Part shown: positions 9,759 through 21,481 of the stretch, one piece after another
How positions within the stretch are numbered: the stretch's first letter is position 1
Layout: each line of letters starts with the position of its first letter
Assembly: GCA_022432975.1 (NCBI GenBank)
Contig: CM039509.1
Location: 20,925,432 to 20,989,431 of the forward strand
Direction of reading: 5' to 3'
DNA: 64,000 bases
DNA from: Begonia masoniana
Taxonomy: Eukaryota; Streptophyta; Magnoliopsida; Cucurbitales; Begoniaceae
Notes under the pieces: generated by a model
Seen by the model: only the letters and a program-made list of their open reading frames with translations
The model's database searches: none
Told to the model about the DNA's origin: nothing
Made by a program: the position numbers and the translations under genes

Positions 9759-12668
9759 TGTAACGCCCCGAATTATATAAACCCGGTTCGTTACTCATAA
9801 TACTGAACCATACTATGACATTTTGAGAAAATCCTAAAATTTCACTCAAAAATCAAAATTTGATCCTTAAACGTAAAAACTTGCAGCGGAAATTTTTCGT
9901 ATAAAACGACATTCAGTAAATAATTAAAATATTTAGAACTGTTGGTTGACAGAAAACAAAACAAAATAGAACTCGTCCACCGCTGAACAGTTCCAACGAT
10001 AGATGTAGAAACAAAAGACATCCACCGCTAAACAGTGTCAGCGGCAGAAGCAGAAACAACATGGTCTCAGCGGTAGAGACAGAAATAGAAGGCATCCACC
10101 GCTAAACAGTGTCAGTCGAACGACATGACGACTACTCACAACCACCGCTCACGTCCACCGATCGAATCCTTCGAACGATAGTAACCCTCAGTATCCACCG
10201 ATCACAAAACGACAAAACCAATACTCACTTCTACACTCACATCCACCGGTCACTAAACGACAAAACCTAATACTCACTTCTACACTCACATCCACTGGTC
10301 ACTAAATGACAAAACCCTATTCTACGTCCACCGATAGACTGCATCCACCGATAGACTACATCCACCGATAGATTACATCCTTACATCCACCGATAGACTA
10401 CATCCACCGATAGACTACATCCACCGATATATAACATCCACCGATAGACTACATCCACCGATAGACTACATCCACCGATAGACTACATCCACCGATAGAC
10501 TACATCCACCGATAGACTACATCCACCGATAGACTACATCCACCGATAGACTACATCCACCGATAGACTACATCCACCGATAGACTACATCCACCGATAG
10601 ACTACATCCACCGATAGACTACATCCACCGATAGACTACATCCACCGATAGACTACATCCACCGATAGACTACATCCACCGATAGACTACATCCACCGAT
10701 AGACTACATCCACCGATAGACTACATCCACCGATAGACTACATCCACCGATAGACTACATCCACCGATAGACTACATCCACCGATAGACTACATCCACCG
10801 ATAGACTACATCCACCGATAGACTACATCCACCGATAGACTACATCCACCGATAGACTACATCCACCGATAGACTACATCCACCGATAGACTACATCCAC
10901 CGATAGACTACATCCACCGATAGACTACATCCACCGATAGACTACATCCACCGATAGACTACATCCACCGATAGACTACATCCACCGATAGACTACATCC
11001 ACCGATAGACTACATCCACCGATAGACTACATCCACCGATAGACTACATCCACCGATAGACTACATCCACCGATAGACTACATCCACCGATAGACTACAT
11101 CCACCGATAGACTACATCCACCGATAGACTACATCCACCGATAGACTACATCCACCGATAGACTACATCCACCGATAGACTACATCCACCGATAGACTAC
11201 ATCCACCGATAGACTACATCCACCGATAGACTACATCCACCGATAGACTACATCCACCGATAGACTACATCCACCGATAGACTACATCCACCGATAGACT
11301 ACATCCACCGATAGACTACATCCACCGATAGACTACATCCACCGATAGACTACATCCACCGATAGACTACATCCACCGATAGACTACATCCACCGATAGA
11401 CTACATCCACCGATAGACTACATCCACCGATAGACTACATCCACCGATAGACTACATCCACCGATAGACTACATCCACCGATAGACTACATCCACCGATA
11501 GACTACATCCACCGATAGACTACATCCACCGATAGACTACATCCACCGATAGACTACATCCACCGATAGACTACATCCACCGATAGACTACATCCACCGA
11601 TAGACTACATCCACCGATAGACTACATCCACCGATAGACTACATCCACCGATAGACTACATCCACCGATAGACTACATCCACCGATAGACTACATCCACC
11701 GATAGACTACATCCACCGATAGACTACATCCACCGATAGACTACATCCACCGATAGACTACATCCACCGATAGACTACATCCACCGATAGACTACATCCA
11801 CCGATAGACTACATCCACCGATAGACTACATCCACCGATAGACTACATCCACCGATAGACTACATCCACCGATAGACTACATCCACCGATAGACTACATC
11901 CACCGATAGACTACATCCACCGATAGACTACATCCACCGATAGACTACATCCACCGATAGACTACATCCACCGATAGACTACATCCACCGATAGACTACA
12001 TCCACCGATAGACTACATCCACCGATAGACTACATCCACCGATAGACTACATCCACCGATAGACTACATCCACCGATAGACTACATCCACCGATAGACTA
12101 CATCCACCGATAGACTACATCCACCGATAGACTACATCCACCGATAGACTACATCCACCGATAGACTACATCCACCGATAGACTACATCCACCGATAGAC
12201 TACATCCACCGATAGACTACATCCACCGATAGACTACATCCACCGATAGACTACATCCACCGATAGACTACATCCACCGATAGACTACATCCACCGATAG
12301 ACTACATCCACCGATAGACTACATCCACCGATAGACTACATCCACCGATAGACTACATCCACCGATAGACTACATCCACCGATAGACTACATCCACCGAT
12401 AGACTACATCCACCGATAGACTACATCCACCGATAGACTACATCCACCGATAGACTACATCCACCGATAGACTACATCCACCGATAGACTACATCCACCG
12501 ATAGACTACATCCACCGATAGACTACATCCACCGATAGACTACATCCACCGATAGACTACATCCACCGATAGACTACATCCACCGATAGACTACATCCAC
12601 CGATAGACTACATCCACCGATAGACTACATCCACCGATAGACTACATCCACCGATAGACTACATCCAC
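9759..12668 (-). repeat. Element A 3' LTR, distal part with expanded minisatellite
   Basis: 9759-10320 matches the A 5' LTR at 38283-38890 closely. The rest is the 17-bp array. The sequence breaks off at 12668 against a truncated copia LTR, and about 640 bp expected from the A 5' LTR (equivalent of 48450-49085) are missing before the LTR resumes at 32034. Confidence 0.8.
10321..12668 (-). repeat. Giant 17-bp minisatellite array (CATCCACCGATAGACTA)n
   Basis: Irregular copies to about 10437, then roughly 130 tandem copies that look identical through to 12668. Other LTRs of the same family hold about 4 to 10 copies (9198-9450, 38890-39017, 56041-56115). There are no unique spacers between the units. 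Confidence 0.95.
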
Positions 12669-13887
12669 CAAAGCCTTTTACACAATACAGGATTGAACTT
12701 TACGGGCGTCATCCACTGCCTTAACCCAAATTAGAGGAGTTTGTAAAGTTTTGCACAAAAACTACTCTCTCACAGGATCTGAATATCAGTTCGAATGTAA
12801 GAGGAGAGTAGTACGATTTACAGAGCATGAGTATTTTCGCAAGTTAGGGTCCGGAATTCAAATCGCATAAAGTTGTTCCTTTGTGCTCTAAGCTCGGCTT
12901 TTATACTCTGTCCATTTTCTGCTTGACTTCAATGTTTCTAAACCAATAATAGAAACTTTGTTACCGTTGGGAAGCATCCGTACAAGTTCAGGTAGCCGTT
13001 GCCGTTTGTAGTTGTAAATCGTCGTCGCCATTAATGTTCTGGAGTTATGGCTGAAAACGACTTCACTGTAGCTTCGCGGCTAATTTAAATTCTGGCGGAA
13101 GTTCACCGGCAGATGCAACTAATGAGCGGAGACACGTCATCGGTGAATGCTGCTTGAAATGCCATCGGCAGATATATCCTTGAATTCCATCGGCAGAAGC
13201 ATCTTCAACTTCGATCGGCAGAAGCAACTTCAACTTCGATCGGTAGAAGCAATTCGTAAAACTTCATCGGCACATTCTATCTTCAAAGCCATCGGCAGAT
13301 GTTTCTTTAAAAGCGCCATCGGCATAAGTCTCTTTAAAAACCATCGGCAGATGTTTCTTTAAAAGCGCCATCGGCATAAGTCTCTTTAAAAACCATCGGC
13401 AGATGTTTCTTTAAAAGCGCCATCGGCATAAGTCTCTTTAAAAACCATCGGCATACGTGTTCACATATCATCGGCAGATGAAACAAATAAGTACTTTGAC
13501 ACATCATCGGCATCTGTCTTCAGAAACAGCTATCGGCAGAGAAAGCATGTACTGACTTGACACGTCATCGGCATATGTCATCAAAGACGCTATCGGCAGA
13601 TGATAACTTCTAAACGGCGTCTTCTTCTTCTTAGCAATCGGCAGAGGCTTCCATTTTTTTTTGATGTATAGTCATCGGTAGAAGCACGCGTTTTACAGCC
13701 CTGTTTTTCTGTTCTGCTCTGTATACTCAAACCGATTTATTAGACAACTAAAATACCCTTTTCAAGGGTATTTCCATATAAACTCATATTCATTATTTTC
13801 TTTAAATACACATAATCAAATTGTACATTATTTATACAAATACATAATCAAAAACAAATTATGACTTAAACAATCTATAAGTCAACA
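12669..13887 (-). repeat. Copia LTR 1 (3' LTR of unit 1, left end truncated)
   Basis: Matches LTR2 from about 21742 onward. The first ~260 bp (the LTR 3' end on the minus strand, which should reach TGTAGGATCGG) are absent. It ends GTCAACA at 13887, followed by the pyrimidine run ATCTCTCCCTTTTT, which on the minus strand is the polypurine tract. Confidence 0.88.
13080..13690 (-). repeat. CATCGGCAGATG-type repeat cluster in copia LTR (also 22160-22760, 31240-31830)
   Basis: The word ATCGGCAGA or ATCGGCATA recurs about 25 times per LTR at 15-40 bp spacing. It includes tandem ~52-bp units at about 13290-13455 that pair AAAACCATCGGCAGATG with GCGCCATCGGCATAAG. Further copies lie between pol and the env-like frame (16555-16665). 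Confidence 0.85.
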
Positions 13888-14181
13888 ATCTCTCCCTTTT
13901 TGATTATGACAACATAAATTTGATTAACTTTGATACTCCCCCATAATTCTAGCCGCTCCCCCATAGTATGTGCATTTTATTAAGATAACCATTCATAGCA
14001 GTTCCAGAAACACAGAGTATATCCAAAGAATGTTATCCAATCAAACTCAATCAAATATAGTATTCTCCCCCATTGACATTATCAAAAAAATAATGCATTC
14101 AACATCAGAGTATGTTTGGGGAAAAAAATAATCATTAGAAAGAAACAACTAAACAAAAAAAATGTATATAACGAAAAATCA

Positions 14182-16476
14182 CTATTTGAAAAGATCTAAA
14201 TGACGATTCCAAAAAGCTCTCTGGACATAAGAGGGCACGTCACGGTGGGGATTGAAAAAACCATCCACCAGAGCTTGAAGGAAAGCACGATCTCTTGGGA
14301 GAGGCGATTGATAGACCACCATTGCCAGACAGGGAGCAGGAGGTGGAGAAGGCTCTCGGGACAACTCCACGTCCATGCAGGAAGGAGACTCGACAGAAGG
14401 AACAGAGCACACATCCATACAAGGTGGAGGAGAAGCTTCCATTGGACAGGCTGGAGGAGAGGAAGATTTAGGAGCTGAGGAAGATGTAGGAAGAGTGAAC
14501 TTGAGCTCAGCCTCATGAATATCTAGGGGCATGAGACGCACATCTTCAAAAACAGCAGGCCTGGAAAGGGGAAGAAGCAAATCTTCAAAGCAGGCCTCGG
14601 GATTATTGAGACCAGAGCATGATGGTTTGGGTTCAGGCTCAGGGTCAGGTGTCAACGCGGCAATGGACAATTGGAGTTTCTCAAGTTCTCTGACAACCAT
14701 TCGCCTATCACCATCAATCTTTGTAGACAGCAGGCCAAGACCAGTATCCAGAGCAACGCCCATGTCCTGATGATTCTTATCAATTTTACTTTGGAGAGTA
14801 CGGAGGGCAGTGCCAAGGTTGGTAATAGAGGCTTGCATCTCATTGTACTGAGCCTCTGTTAAGGAAAATCTCCTGTGATATGTTATGGGAGTTGCAGGAG
14901 TTGCAGGAGTATTGGAGAGAAGGGGTTGGACTGGCAGAGCAATTGGAGCAGGTTGGACAGGTGATGGAGGGTGCACCTCTTGCTGATCGGGAGATGGATG
15001 AGGTGAAGGTTCATGAGTTGGAGATGGAAGTGCTGAAGGTTCATGGTTTGGAGATGCTGAAGGTGGTTGAACTGGAACTGGAGGAGCCGTAGGTGGTAAG
15101 GAAAGAGTAGGTGGAGAGGGAGGTGGAGGAACTGGAGATGGTAGAGCTGGAGGACCATGAGTGAAAATTGAAGAAATAGCTCGAATTACCGGAGAGATGG
15201 AAGGAAAACAGGCTGAGAAGGTAATACGAGAGAAGGTGGAGGAGAAGGAGGCTGTTCAGGAATAGGAAGAGATACAGATGAGGGAGCAGAGGTGGCCTCT
15301 GAAATGGGTGCCATGGAGGAGGGAGCAATCCTACGCCTACGCACTAAAGGAGAAGGTGGGGTGGCTTGAATCCTGAGATTGACATACAGTGTCATCTCCT
15401 CCTTCAGCAGTTGACTCCTCAGGCAGGATAAGCTTTCGTTTACCACGCCTGACAGGAACTGCCTTAGAAATCTTTTGCTTAGCCTTATTCAAGGAAGGCT
15501 CTCCTTTTCCGATTCTTTTTAGTCCCATCTTGTTGAGAGTGGCTTGGGAATAATAATTGGAGGGTAGAAGTCTCACAGGCTCTTCCTCCTCAGGAAGGAC
15601 AACCTCAAGATGAGCAAATAACCGCATAAGAAGCAAATTATACGGTAAGGATGTAGCCTTAGAGGATACTGCCAAAATCATCCTTCGAACCACAATGTAT
15701 CCTACATTGAAAGGAGTCTTGAAATAGAGAGCAAACAGAACAAATAGCTCCATTGCGCTCACCTCATCATAATGTCCACCCTTGGGAACAATATTGAAAT
15801 CTATCATATGACGAAAAACTTTGGCCCTCGGGGTCCAATGTCTGCCCTTTAACTGATCAGGAGAAGCATTAGGGTCCAAAGCAATTTCCCTGAGAAACTG
15901 TAGACCATCAGAAGTTCCAAAGAAAGGTAGCTCATGGCCTGTCACATATTTATAGGGGCAGCTATCCAAATGAGGAGCTCCCAGAAGAGCATTTATGGAC
16001 TGAGGGGATATTTCTATGCATTTGTTATATACATAGCTTTTAATGGAAGGGGGATCAGCAGTAAAGCTAAGATTGACATAGAACATCCGGATAGCTTCCG
16101 GATAGAAGAAGGATTCGGTTTCAAACAATCCTATTAACCCAAGATCCGTCAAGGGTTCTACAATGTTCATCCCAGCTAAACTTTCAAAATCAATACCTTT
16201 ACTGGGAATTAATGACCTGAACTGGTAATCGGCATGAAACTTGTTCTCGGCAGCTTTAGTGAGAAAGTGGAAGGATGGAAACGCATTTGCCCTTGGAATC
16301 TCACGAGGAGGGCGATCAGAAACCTTAGCCTTTTTCTTGGCCTGAACGGAGATGGCTTGTGCTGAAGAACCAATATGCTCCATTGAAAGATTAGGAATCG
16401 AGAAAGAGGGTTGGTAGGGCAGGGGGGATTTTCTCACAGAAAGAGCGCGAAATGAAATGTCTTCGAGAAGACACAT
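14182..16476 (-). pseudogene. Env-like (third) reading frame of copia unit 1
   Basis: It begins at 16476 with an ATG, about 250 bp after the end of pol. The first 380 codons (to 15337) contain a conserved-looking globular region: SYVYNKCIEISPQSINALLG, PRAKVFRHMIDFNIVPKGGH and MELFVLFALYFKTPF. This resembles the plant-transposon protein often annotated as envelope-like in SIRE-type elements. The frame then shifts at about 15370 and again near 15190, passes through a proline-rich region, and ends at 14182 with a predicted coiled-coil stretch (about 14900-14650) and a conserved tail. Read through, it would be about 765 residues. I see no clear signal peptide or transmembrane helix, so a membrane-fusion role is not supported. 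Confidence 0.7.
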
Positions 16477-16728
16477 AGTTTAAACAAAGAAGGGGCATTG
16501 CTCAACGCGAGGGAGACACACGTGTAGAACTTATAGGTATGATGAACCACACGTGTCGGCAGATTAACAATACATCTTCCGATGCTTACAGATACTATGC
16601 ATCTGCTGATACCTACCGGTATCAAGACATCTGCCGATGACAAAAGAGAGGTACAACATCTACCGATGCTATCACAGAAGGAGAAGCTCTAACACTTAGG
16701 AATTTTTTTTCATAACAGAGACAGAATC

Positions 16729-17616
16729 TCATTTTCTCTCAACCCGAATGAGACCTAACCTTATTCTAATACTATTGAATGTCTTCTCATCTAAAGGCTT
16801 GGTAAAGATGTCTGCAAGTTGATCTACAGAGTTGACAAACTCTAAAGAAACATCTCCTCTTTGAACATGATCTCTAATGAAATGATATCTGACATCTATA
16901 TGCTTTGTTCTAGAGTGTTGAATAAGATTTTTAGAGATGTTTATGGCACTGGTGTTATCACACCGAATAGGAATCCTATCATAAAATAGATTATAATCTT
17001 CCAAAGTTTGTTTCATCCATAACATTTGTGCACAGCAACTGCCAGCAGCAATATATTCACTTTCAGCAGTTGATAGTGCGACAGAATTTTGTTTCTTAGA
17101 ATACCAGGAAACTAGAGATTCACCAAGGAATTGACATGTTCCACTGGTGCTTTTCCTATCCACTAGACTACCTGCATAATCAGAATCTGAGTAGCCAATC
17201 AGATCGAAAGAAGTACCTTTTGGATACCATAATCCTAAGTCAGGAGTTCCACTTAAATACTTAAAGATTCTTTTGACAGCAGTTAAGTGAGATTCCTTAG
17301 GGGCAGCCTGAAATCTAGCACAGAGACACACACTGAAAAGAATATTTGGTCTGCTTGCAGTCAGATATAGCAAAGATCCAATCATACCACGATATTTCTT
17401 AATGTCTACACTGATTCCTTTTTCATCTTTATCGAACTTAGTAGTGGTGCTCATAGGAGTCTTAGAAGATTTGACAGTTTCTAATCCGAATTTCTTAAGG
17501 AGTTCCTTAATGTATTTTTCTTGACAGAAGAAAATTCCATCAGGAGATTGACTAATCTGGAATCCTAAGAAGAACTTTAACTCCCCCATCATACTCATTT
17601 CAAATTCACTCTGCAT
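16729..17616 (-). CDS. Copia unit 1: RT C-terminal part and RNase H
   Basis: 295 codons. It starts in the RT connection region ([16 protein letters not shown]) and runs through [14 protein letters not shown] and the RNase H core. The core shows [31 protein letters not shown] (acidic residues of the active site) and the terminal [11 protein letters not shown] and DIFTKPL motifs. This is the normal C-terminus of a copia polyprotein, ending at 16729. It is joined to the upstream RT piece by a frameshift near 17640 where homopolymers are one base shorter than in unit 2. Confidence 0.9.
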   Translation of the reverse strand: MQSEFEMSMMGELKFFLGFQISQSPDGIFFCQEKYIKELLKKFGLETVKSSKTPMSTTTKFDKDEKGISVDIKKYRGMIGSLLYLTASRPNILFSVCLCARFQAAPKESHLTAVKRIFKYLSGTPDLGLWYPKGTSFDLIGYSDSDYAGSLVDRKSTSGTCQFLGESLVSWYSKKQNSVALSTAESEYIAAGSCCAQMLWMKQTLEDYNLFYDRIPIRCDNTSAINISKNLIQHSRTKHIDVRYHFIRDHVQRGDVSLEFVNSVDQLADIFTKPLDEKTFNSIRIRLGLIRVERK

Positions 17617-18169
17617 GAGGGAAGAAACTCATTACACATATTGACATTAGTTGAGCCAAAATAATGTCATCGACATAAATTTGAACCAACAAAATGTCCT
17701 TCTCCTTTTGCATGGTAAACAGAGTTGAATCGGAGTTACCCTTTTTGAAATTCCTTTCTTCAAGGAAATTCTTCAATCTATCATACCAAGCTCTAGGAGC
17801 CTTCTTAAGTCCATACAGAGCTTTCCTAAGCTTGTACACATGATCGGGTTTGTCAAAAGATTCAAACCCTAAGGGTTGCTCAACAAAAACTTCTTCATTT
17901 ATGAAACCATTTAAGAATGCACTCTTTACATCCATTTGAAAGAGTGTGAAGTTCTTGTAGCAGGCAAAAGCTAGAAGCATCCTAATTGATTCCAATCTAG
18001 CAACAGGGGCAAAAGATTCCTCAAAATCAACACCCTCTTCTTGAGAGTACCCCTTAGCAACCAGTCTAGCCTTGTTCCTTATTACAATCCCATTTTCATC
18101 CAATTTATTCTTAAAGACCCACTTAGTTCCAATAATGGGATGAACCATAGGCCTCGAACAAGTTCCCAT
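17606..18169 (-). CDS. Copia unit 1: reverse transcriptase N-terminal part
   Basis: Shows the copia RT signature: [39 protein letters not shown] (first catalytic Asp), [19 protein letters not shown], and YVDDII with the paired catalytic aspartates near 17660. The frame changes just after YVDDII because of a one-base loss relative to unit 2. On the upstream side it is separated from the integrase frame by another one-base loss near 18155. Confidence 0.92.
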   Translation of the reverse strand: MGTCSRPMVHPIIGTKWVFKNKLDENGIVIRNKARLVAKGYSQEEGVDFEESFAPVARLESIRMLLAFACYKNFTLFQMDVKSAFLNGFINEEVFVEQPLGFESFDKPDHVYKLRKALYGLKKAPRAWYDRLKNFLEERNFKKGNSDSTLFTMQKEKDILLVQIYVDDIILAQLMSICVMSFFPHAE

Positions 18170-19836
18170 ACCTTGCTCCTTTCAAATTGATTTAGCTCCT
18201 CTTGCATAGCTAAAATCCAATACTCATCATTCTCGGCCTCTTCAAACTTCTTAGGCTCTACTTGAGAGATAAATGCCACATTGGCACAAAGATTCCTAAG
18301 AGAGGATCTAGTCTTAACACCTAGTGATGGATCACCTAAGACTTCATCTAATGGATGATTTCTAACATATTTCCAATCTCTAGGGAGAGTAAGATTTTCA
18401 TCCTTGACAGGAATTATACCTTGAGATGTAGAAGAAGGTTCAAAAGATTTTTCTGCTTGAGAGGGATCAGTAGGTTTTTCTAAGGAAAGAGAATCCAGTT
18501 GATAATTCAAAACACCATCCTCATCCACATTTATTGTGGGCTGAGGGGACTCATCAAAGTTGACATGAACGAATTCCTCTACAACTAGGGTTCTCCTATT
18601 GAAAACCCTATATGCTTTACTGGACAGAGAATAACCAAGAAAAATTCCAATATCAGATTTGGAATCGAATTTTCCTAAGTTATCCTCAGTATTGAGAATG
18701 AAGCATTTACTGCCAAAGGCTCTAAAATACTTGACAGAAGGAGTTTTTCCACTCCAGAGCTCATATGGAGTTTTCTCTAGGATAGGTCTTATGGAGACCC
18801 GATTAAGTACATAACAGGCTGTTGCTACAGCTTCGGCCCAGAAATACTTAGGAAGGGAGTTTTTCATTAAGCATAGTCCTAGCAAGCTCTTGAAGGGATC
18901 TATTCTTCCGCTCAACAACTCCATTTTGCTGAGGGGTCCTAGGAGAAGAGAAATTGTGCTCAATTCCATACTTGAGACACAGGAGTTCAAATTTCTCATT
19001 TTCAAACTCTCCACCATGATCACTACGAATAGCAACAATGGTGAGCTCTTTTTCATTTTGAACTCTTTTCCTAAAACTAGAAAAGGTGTCAAAGGTTCAT
19101 CCTTAGACTTCAGAAAATGAACCCAAGTAAATCTAGAAAAATCATCAACAATGACGAATGCATAGAATTTTCCTCCTAGACTGGCTATGTTGGAAGGACC
19201 GAAGAGGTCCATATGAAGGAGTTGGAGAGGCTTAGAAGTAGAAATTGCATTCTTAGATACAAAGGAACTTTTGATCTGCTTGCCCATTTGACAAGCTTCA
19301 CAGACTTTATCCTTTTCAAAGGATATCTTAGGAATACCTCTAACTAAGTTCTCCTTAGTAATCTTAGCTAAGGTATCTATCCCTACGTGTCCTAATCTCC
19401 TATGCCAAATCCAACCGTCAATAGAAGAATTCACAGCAAAACATTTTTCAATACTACAATCAATATCATCAATGTCAATGACATAAATATTTTCTTTCCT
19501 AAAACCAGTAAAGAGAATTTTGCCATTTGCAGCATCTTTAATTATACATGAATCTGATTTGAATATTACTTCATAACCTTTGTCACATAATTGACTAATG
19601 CTAAGTAGATTATGTTTTAACCCATCAACTAATAAAACATTTTCTATAACAAGATTGATAGGGTTACCTATGTTGCCAATGCCAACAATTTTGCCCTTTT
19701 GATTTCCACCAAAAGTGACACTTCCTTTCTTCTTGTTGACAACAGCGAACTTAGTTGCATCTCCAGTCATATGCCTTGAACAACCACTGTCCAGGTACCA
19801 CTGATTTCTTAGAGGAGATGCATTATCCTGCAACAC
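18082..19836 (-). CDS. Copia unit 1: protease and integrase
   Basis: The protease active site lies in [14 protein letters not shown] near 19780. The integrase zinc-binding region [12 protein letters not shown]...CEACQMGK is at about 19410-19290. The core begins [14 protein letters not shown] and [15 protein letters not shown]. Between about 19100 and 18870 the frame is shifted and then restored, so the second Asp and Glu region of integrase is unreadable here although unit 2 shows it in frame. Afterwards [17 protein letters not shown] and the linker to RT are normal. The frame opens just upstream of gag's stop, in the -1 frame relative to gag. Confidence 0.88.
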   Translation of the reverse strand: MLQDNASPLRNQWYLDSGCSRHMTGDATKFAVVNKKKGSVTFGGNQKGKIVGIGNIGNPINLVIENVLLVDGLKHNLLSISQLCDKGYEVIFKSDSCIIKDAANGKILFTGFRKENIYVIDIDDIDCSIEKCFAVNSSIDGWIWHRRLGHVGIDTLAKITKENLVRGIPKISFEKDKVCEACQMGKQIKSSFVSKNAISTSKPLQLLHMDLFGPSNIASLGGKFYAFVIVDDFSRFTWVHFLKSKDEPLTPFLVLGKEFKMKKSSPLLLFVVIMVESLKMRNLNSCVSSMELSTISLLLGPLSKMELLSGRIDPFKSLLGLCLMKNSLPKYFWAEAVATACYVLNRVSIRPILEKTPYELWSGKTPSVKYFRAFGSKCFILNTEDNLGKFDSKSDIGIFLGYSLSSKAYRVFNRRTLVVEEFVHVNFDESPQPTINVDEDGVLNYQLDSLSLEKPTDPSQAEKSFEPSSTSQGIIPVKDENLTLPRDWKYVRNHPLDEVLGDPSLGVKTRSSLRNLCANVAFISQVEPKKFEEAENDEYWILAMQEELNQFERSKVWELVRGLWFIPLLELSGSLRINWMKMGL

Positions 19837-19841
19837 AGAAA

Positions 19842-21418
19842 TTAGGTTGTCTTCTTAGGTACCCAAATCTTTTGGGTCCTAGTGTTAGGCCTGGTTCCTT
19901 TAGGAACCCATTGTAACTTACAACCATCTTTCTTGTCATTTGTTTTTAGTGGGCATACAAAGGACTTATGTCCTACTTCATTACACTTATGACATACAGT
20001 AGATTTAACAAAGAAATTCTTAAAAGCTTTCTTTTTATTAGACTTGTCATATCCTAATCCTGTTCTGTCAAAATTTGCTCTCTGACCTCCTATTATCATC
20101 TTAAATAATTTTTCGCCCTTGGTGAAGTTCAAAATGATATTATTCAGATCTTCGTTTTTGCTTTTAAGCTCATCAATTTCCTTGACATGCAAGTCTACTT
20201 CTTTAGCATGTTTTTCTAATAAATCTGTATTCTCCTTTTTCAACAGATTGTATTTATTTTTCAGCATGCCAAACTGTTTAACTAAGTCATTAAAGGCGTC
20301 AATTATTTCACCTTCTTCATCATCACTATCACTATCACTAGATACATTTGAAGAAGAAGTACTAACCTTTTCCTCGAGTGCCATAAAGCACAGGTTTGCT
20401 ACTTCCTCATCTTCTGATGAAGAGGCTTCTTCTTCACTATCATCCCAAGTGGCCTTCATTGCCCTTTTCTTAAACTTCTTGGGATACTTCTTTGCTTGTG
20501 GACAATCTGCCTTCATATGTCCAGGCTTTCCACACCCAAAGCACGTGATTTCCTTTTCCTTTTGAGACTTTTCACCTTTCGGAAATTTCCTTCCTTGCAG
20601 TCTTTTCCTTTGGAGAAATTTACTGAACCTCCTGGTGATGAGTGCAATATCCTCATCATTATCTTCCTCTTCTTCAGAGTCATCTTGCTTACTTGATGAG
20701 GCTTTGAGTGCAATGTCCTTTTTCTTGCTGATCTCTTTCTCCTTGAGATCTTCCTTCTCATTGGCTCTCATTGTAATCTCGTGAGTCATGAGAGATCCAA
20801 CGAGCTCTTCAAGTTTAAGAACCTTCAGATCCCGAGCTTCTTGAATGGCGGTCACTTTAGGTTGCCAAGCTCGTGGAAGGCATCTCAGAATTTTCCTGAC
20901 TAGTTCTTCACCTGTATACATCTTACCAAGAACTTTTAATCCATTAGTAATATTAGTGAATCTAGTAAACATAGAAGATATAGACTCATCTTTTTCCATG
21001 GAGAACAGTTCATACTCATGAACAAGCATGCTTAATTTGCTCTCTTTAACTTGGTTTGTTCCCTCATAAGTTACTTCTAATAAATGCCAGATTTCCTGAG
21101 CACTATCACACCCCTGAACTCTGTTGAATTCATCACGATTTAGAGCACAGTATAGGGTGTTAATGGCTTTGGCATTTAGACTCAAGTTCCTCTTGTCAGA
21201 CTCAGTTAAATCAGCAGAGACCTTGGGAACACTTTTGCCATCTACAGTTTTCATGCACTAAATGGACCATATTCTATAATGTTCCATAACTCATAGTCCA
21301 TGGCTTGAATGAATATTCTCATTCTCGCCTTCCAGTAAACATAATCACTGCCATCGAATAGAGGTGGCCTAGAGATGGACTGACCCTCAATGTGTGAGGA
21401 GTTTGAGTTGAATGCCAT
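19842..21418 (-). CDS. Copia unit 1: gag
   Basis: It begins at the ATG at 21418 (as in unit 2 at 30488) but has a one-base deletion near 21255, so the long frame starts at 21254. It contains the copia-type gag domain (NTLYCALNRDEFNRV, EIWHLLEVTYEGTNQVKESKL), a charged coiled-coil stretch and two CCHC zinc knuckles (CFGCGKPGHMKADCP near 20540 and CHKCNEVGHKSFVCP near 19990). Two knuckles and a long acidic linker are usual for SIRE-type gag. It ends with TAA at 19842. Confidence 0.9.
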
Positions 21419-21467
21419 GATTAGTATATCACAGAATACAAATACAACTTAGACAATGATAGACCTT

Positions 21468-21479
21468 GCTCTGATACCA
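21468..21479 (-). other. Copia unit 1 primer binding site
   Basis: Minus strand TGGTATCAGAGC, complementary to initiator tRNA-Met, just downstream of LTR2. Confidence 0.9.
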
Positions 21480-21481
21480 AT

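Noticed and set aside
10321..12668. CRISPR-like array
   Set aside because: The 17-bp units are contiguous with no unique spacers, and the host is a plant. It is a minisatellite.
14182..16476. Viral envelope glycoprotein
   Set aside because: No signal peptide, fusion peptide or membrane anchor is visible. Only the position after pol is env-like, so I use the term for location only.
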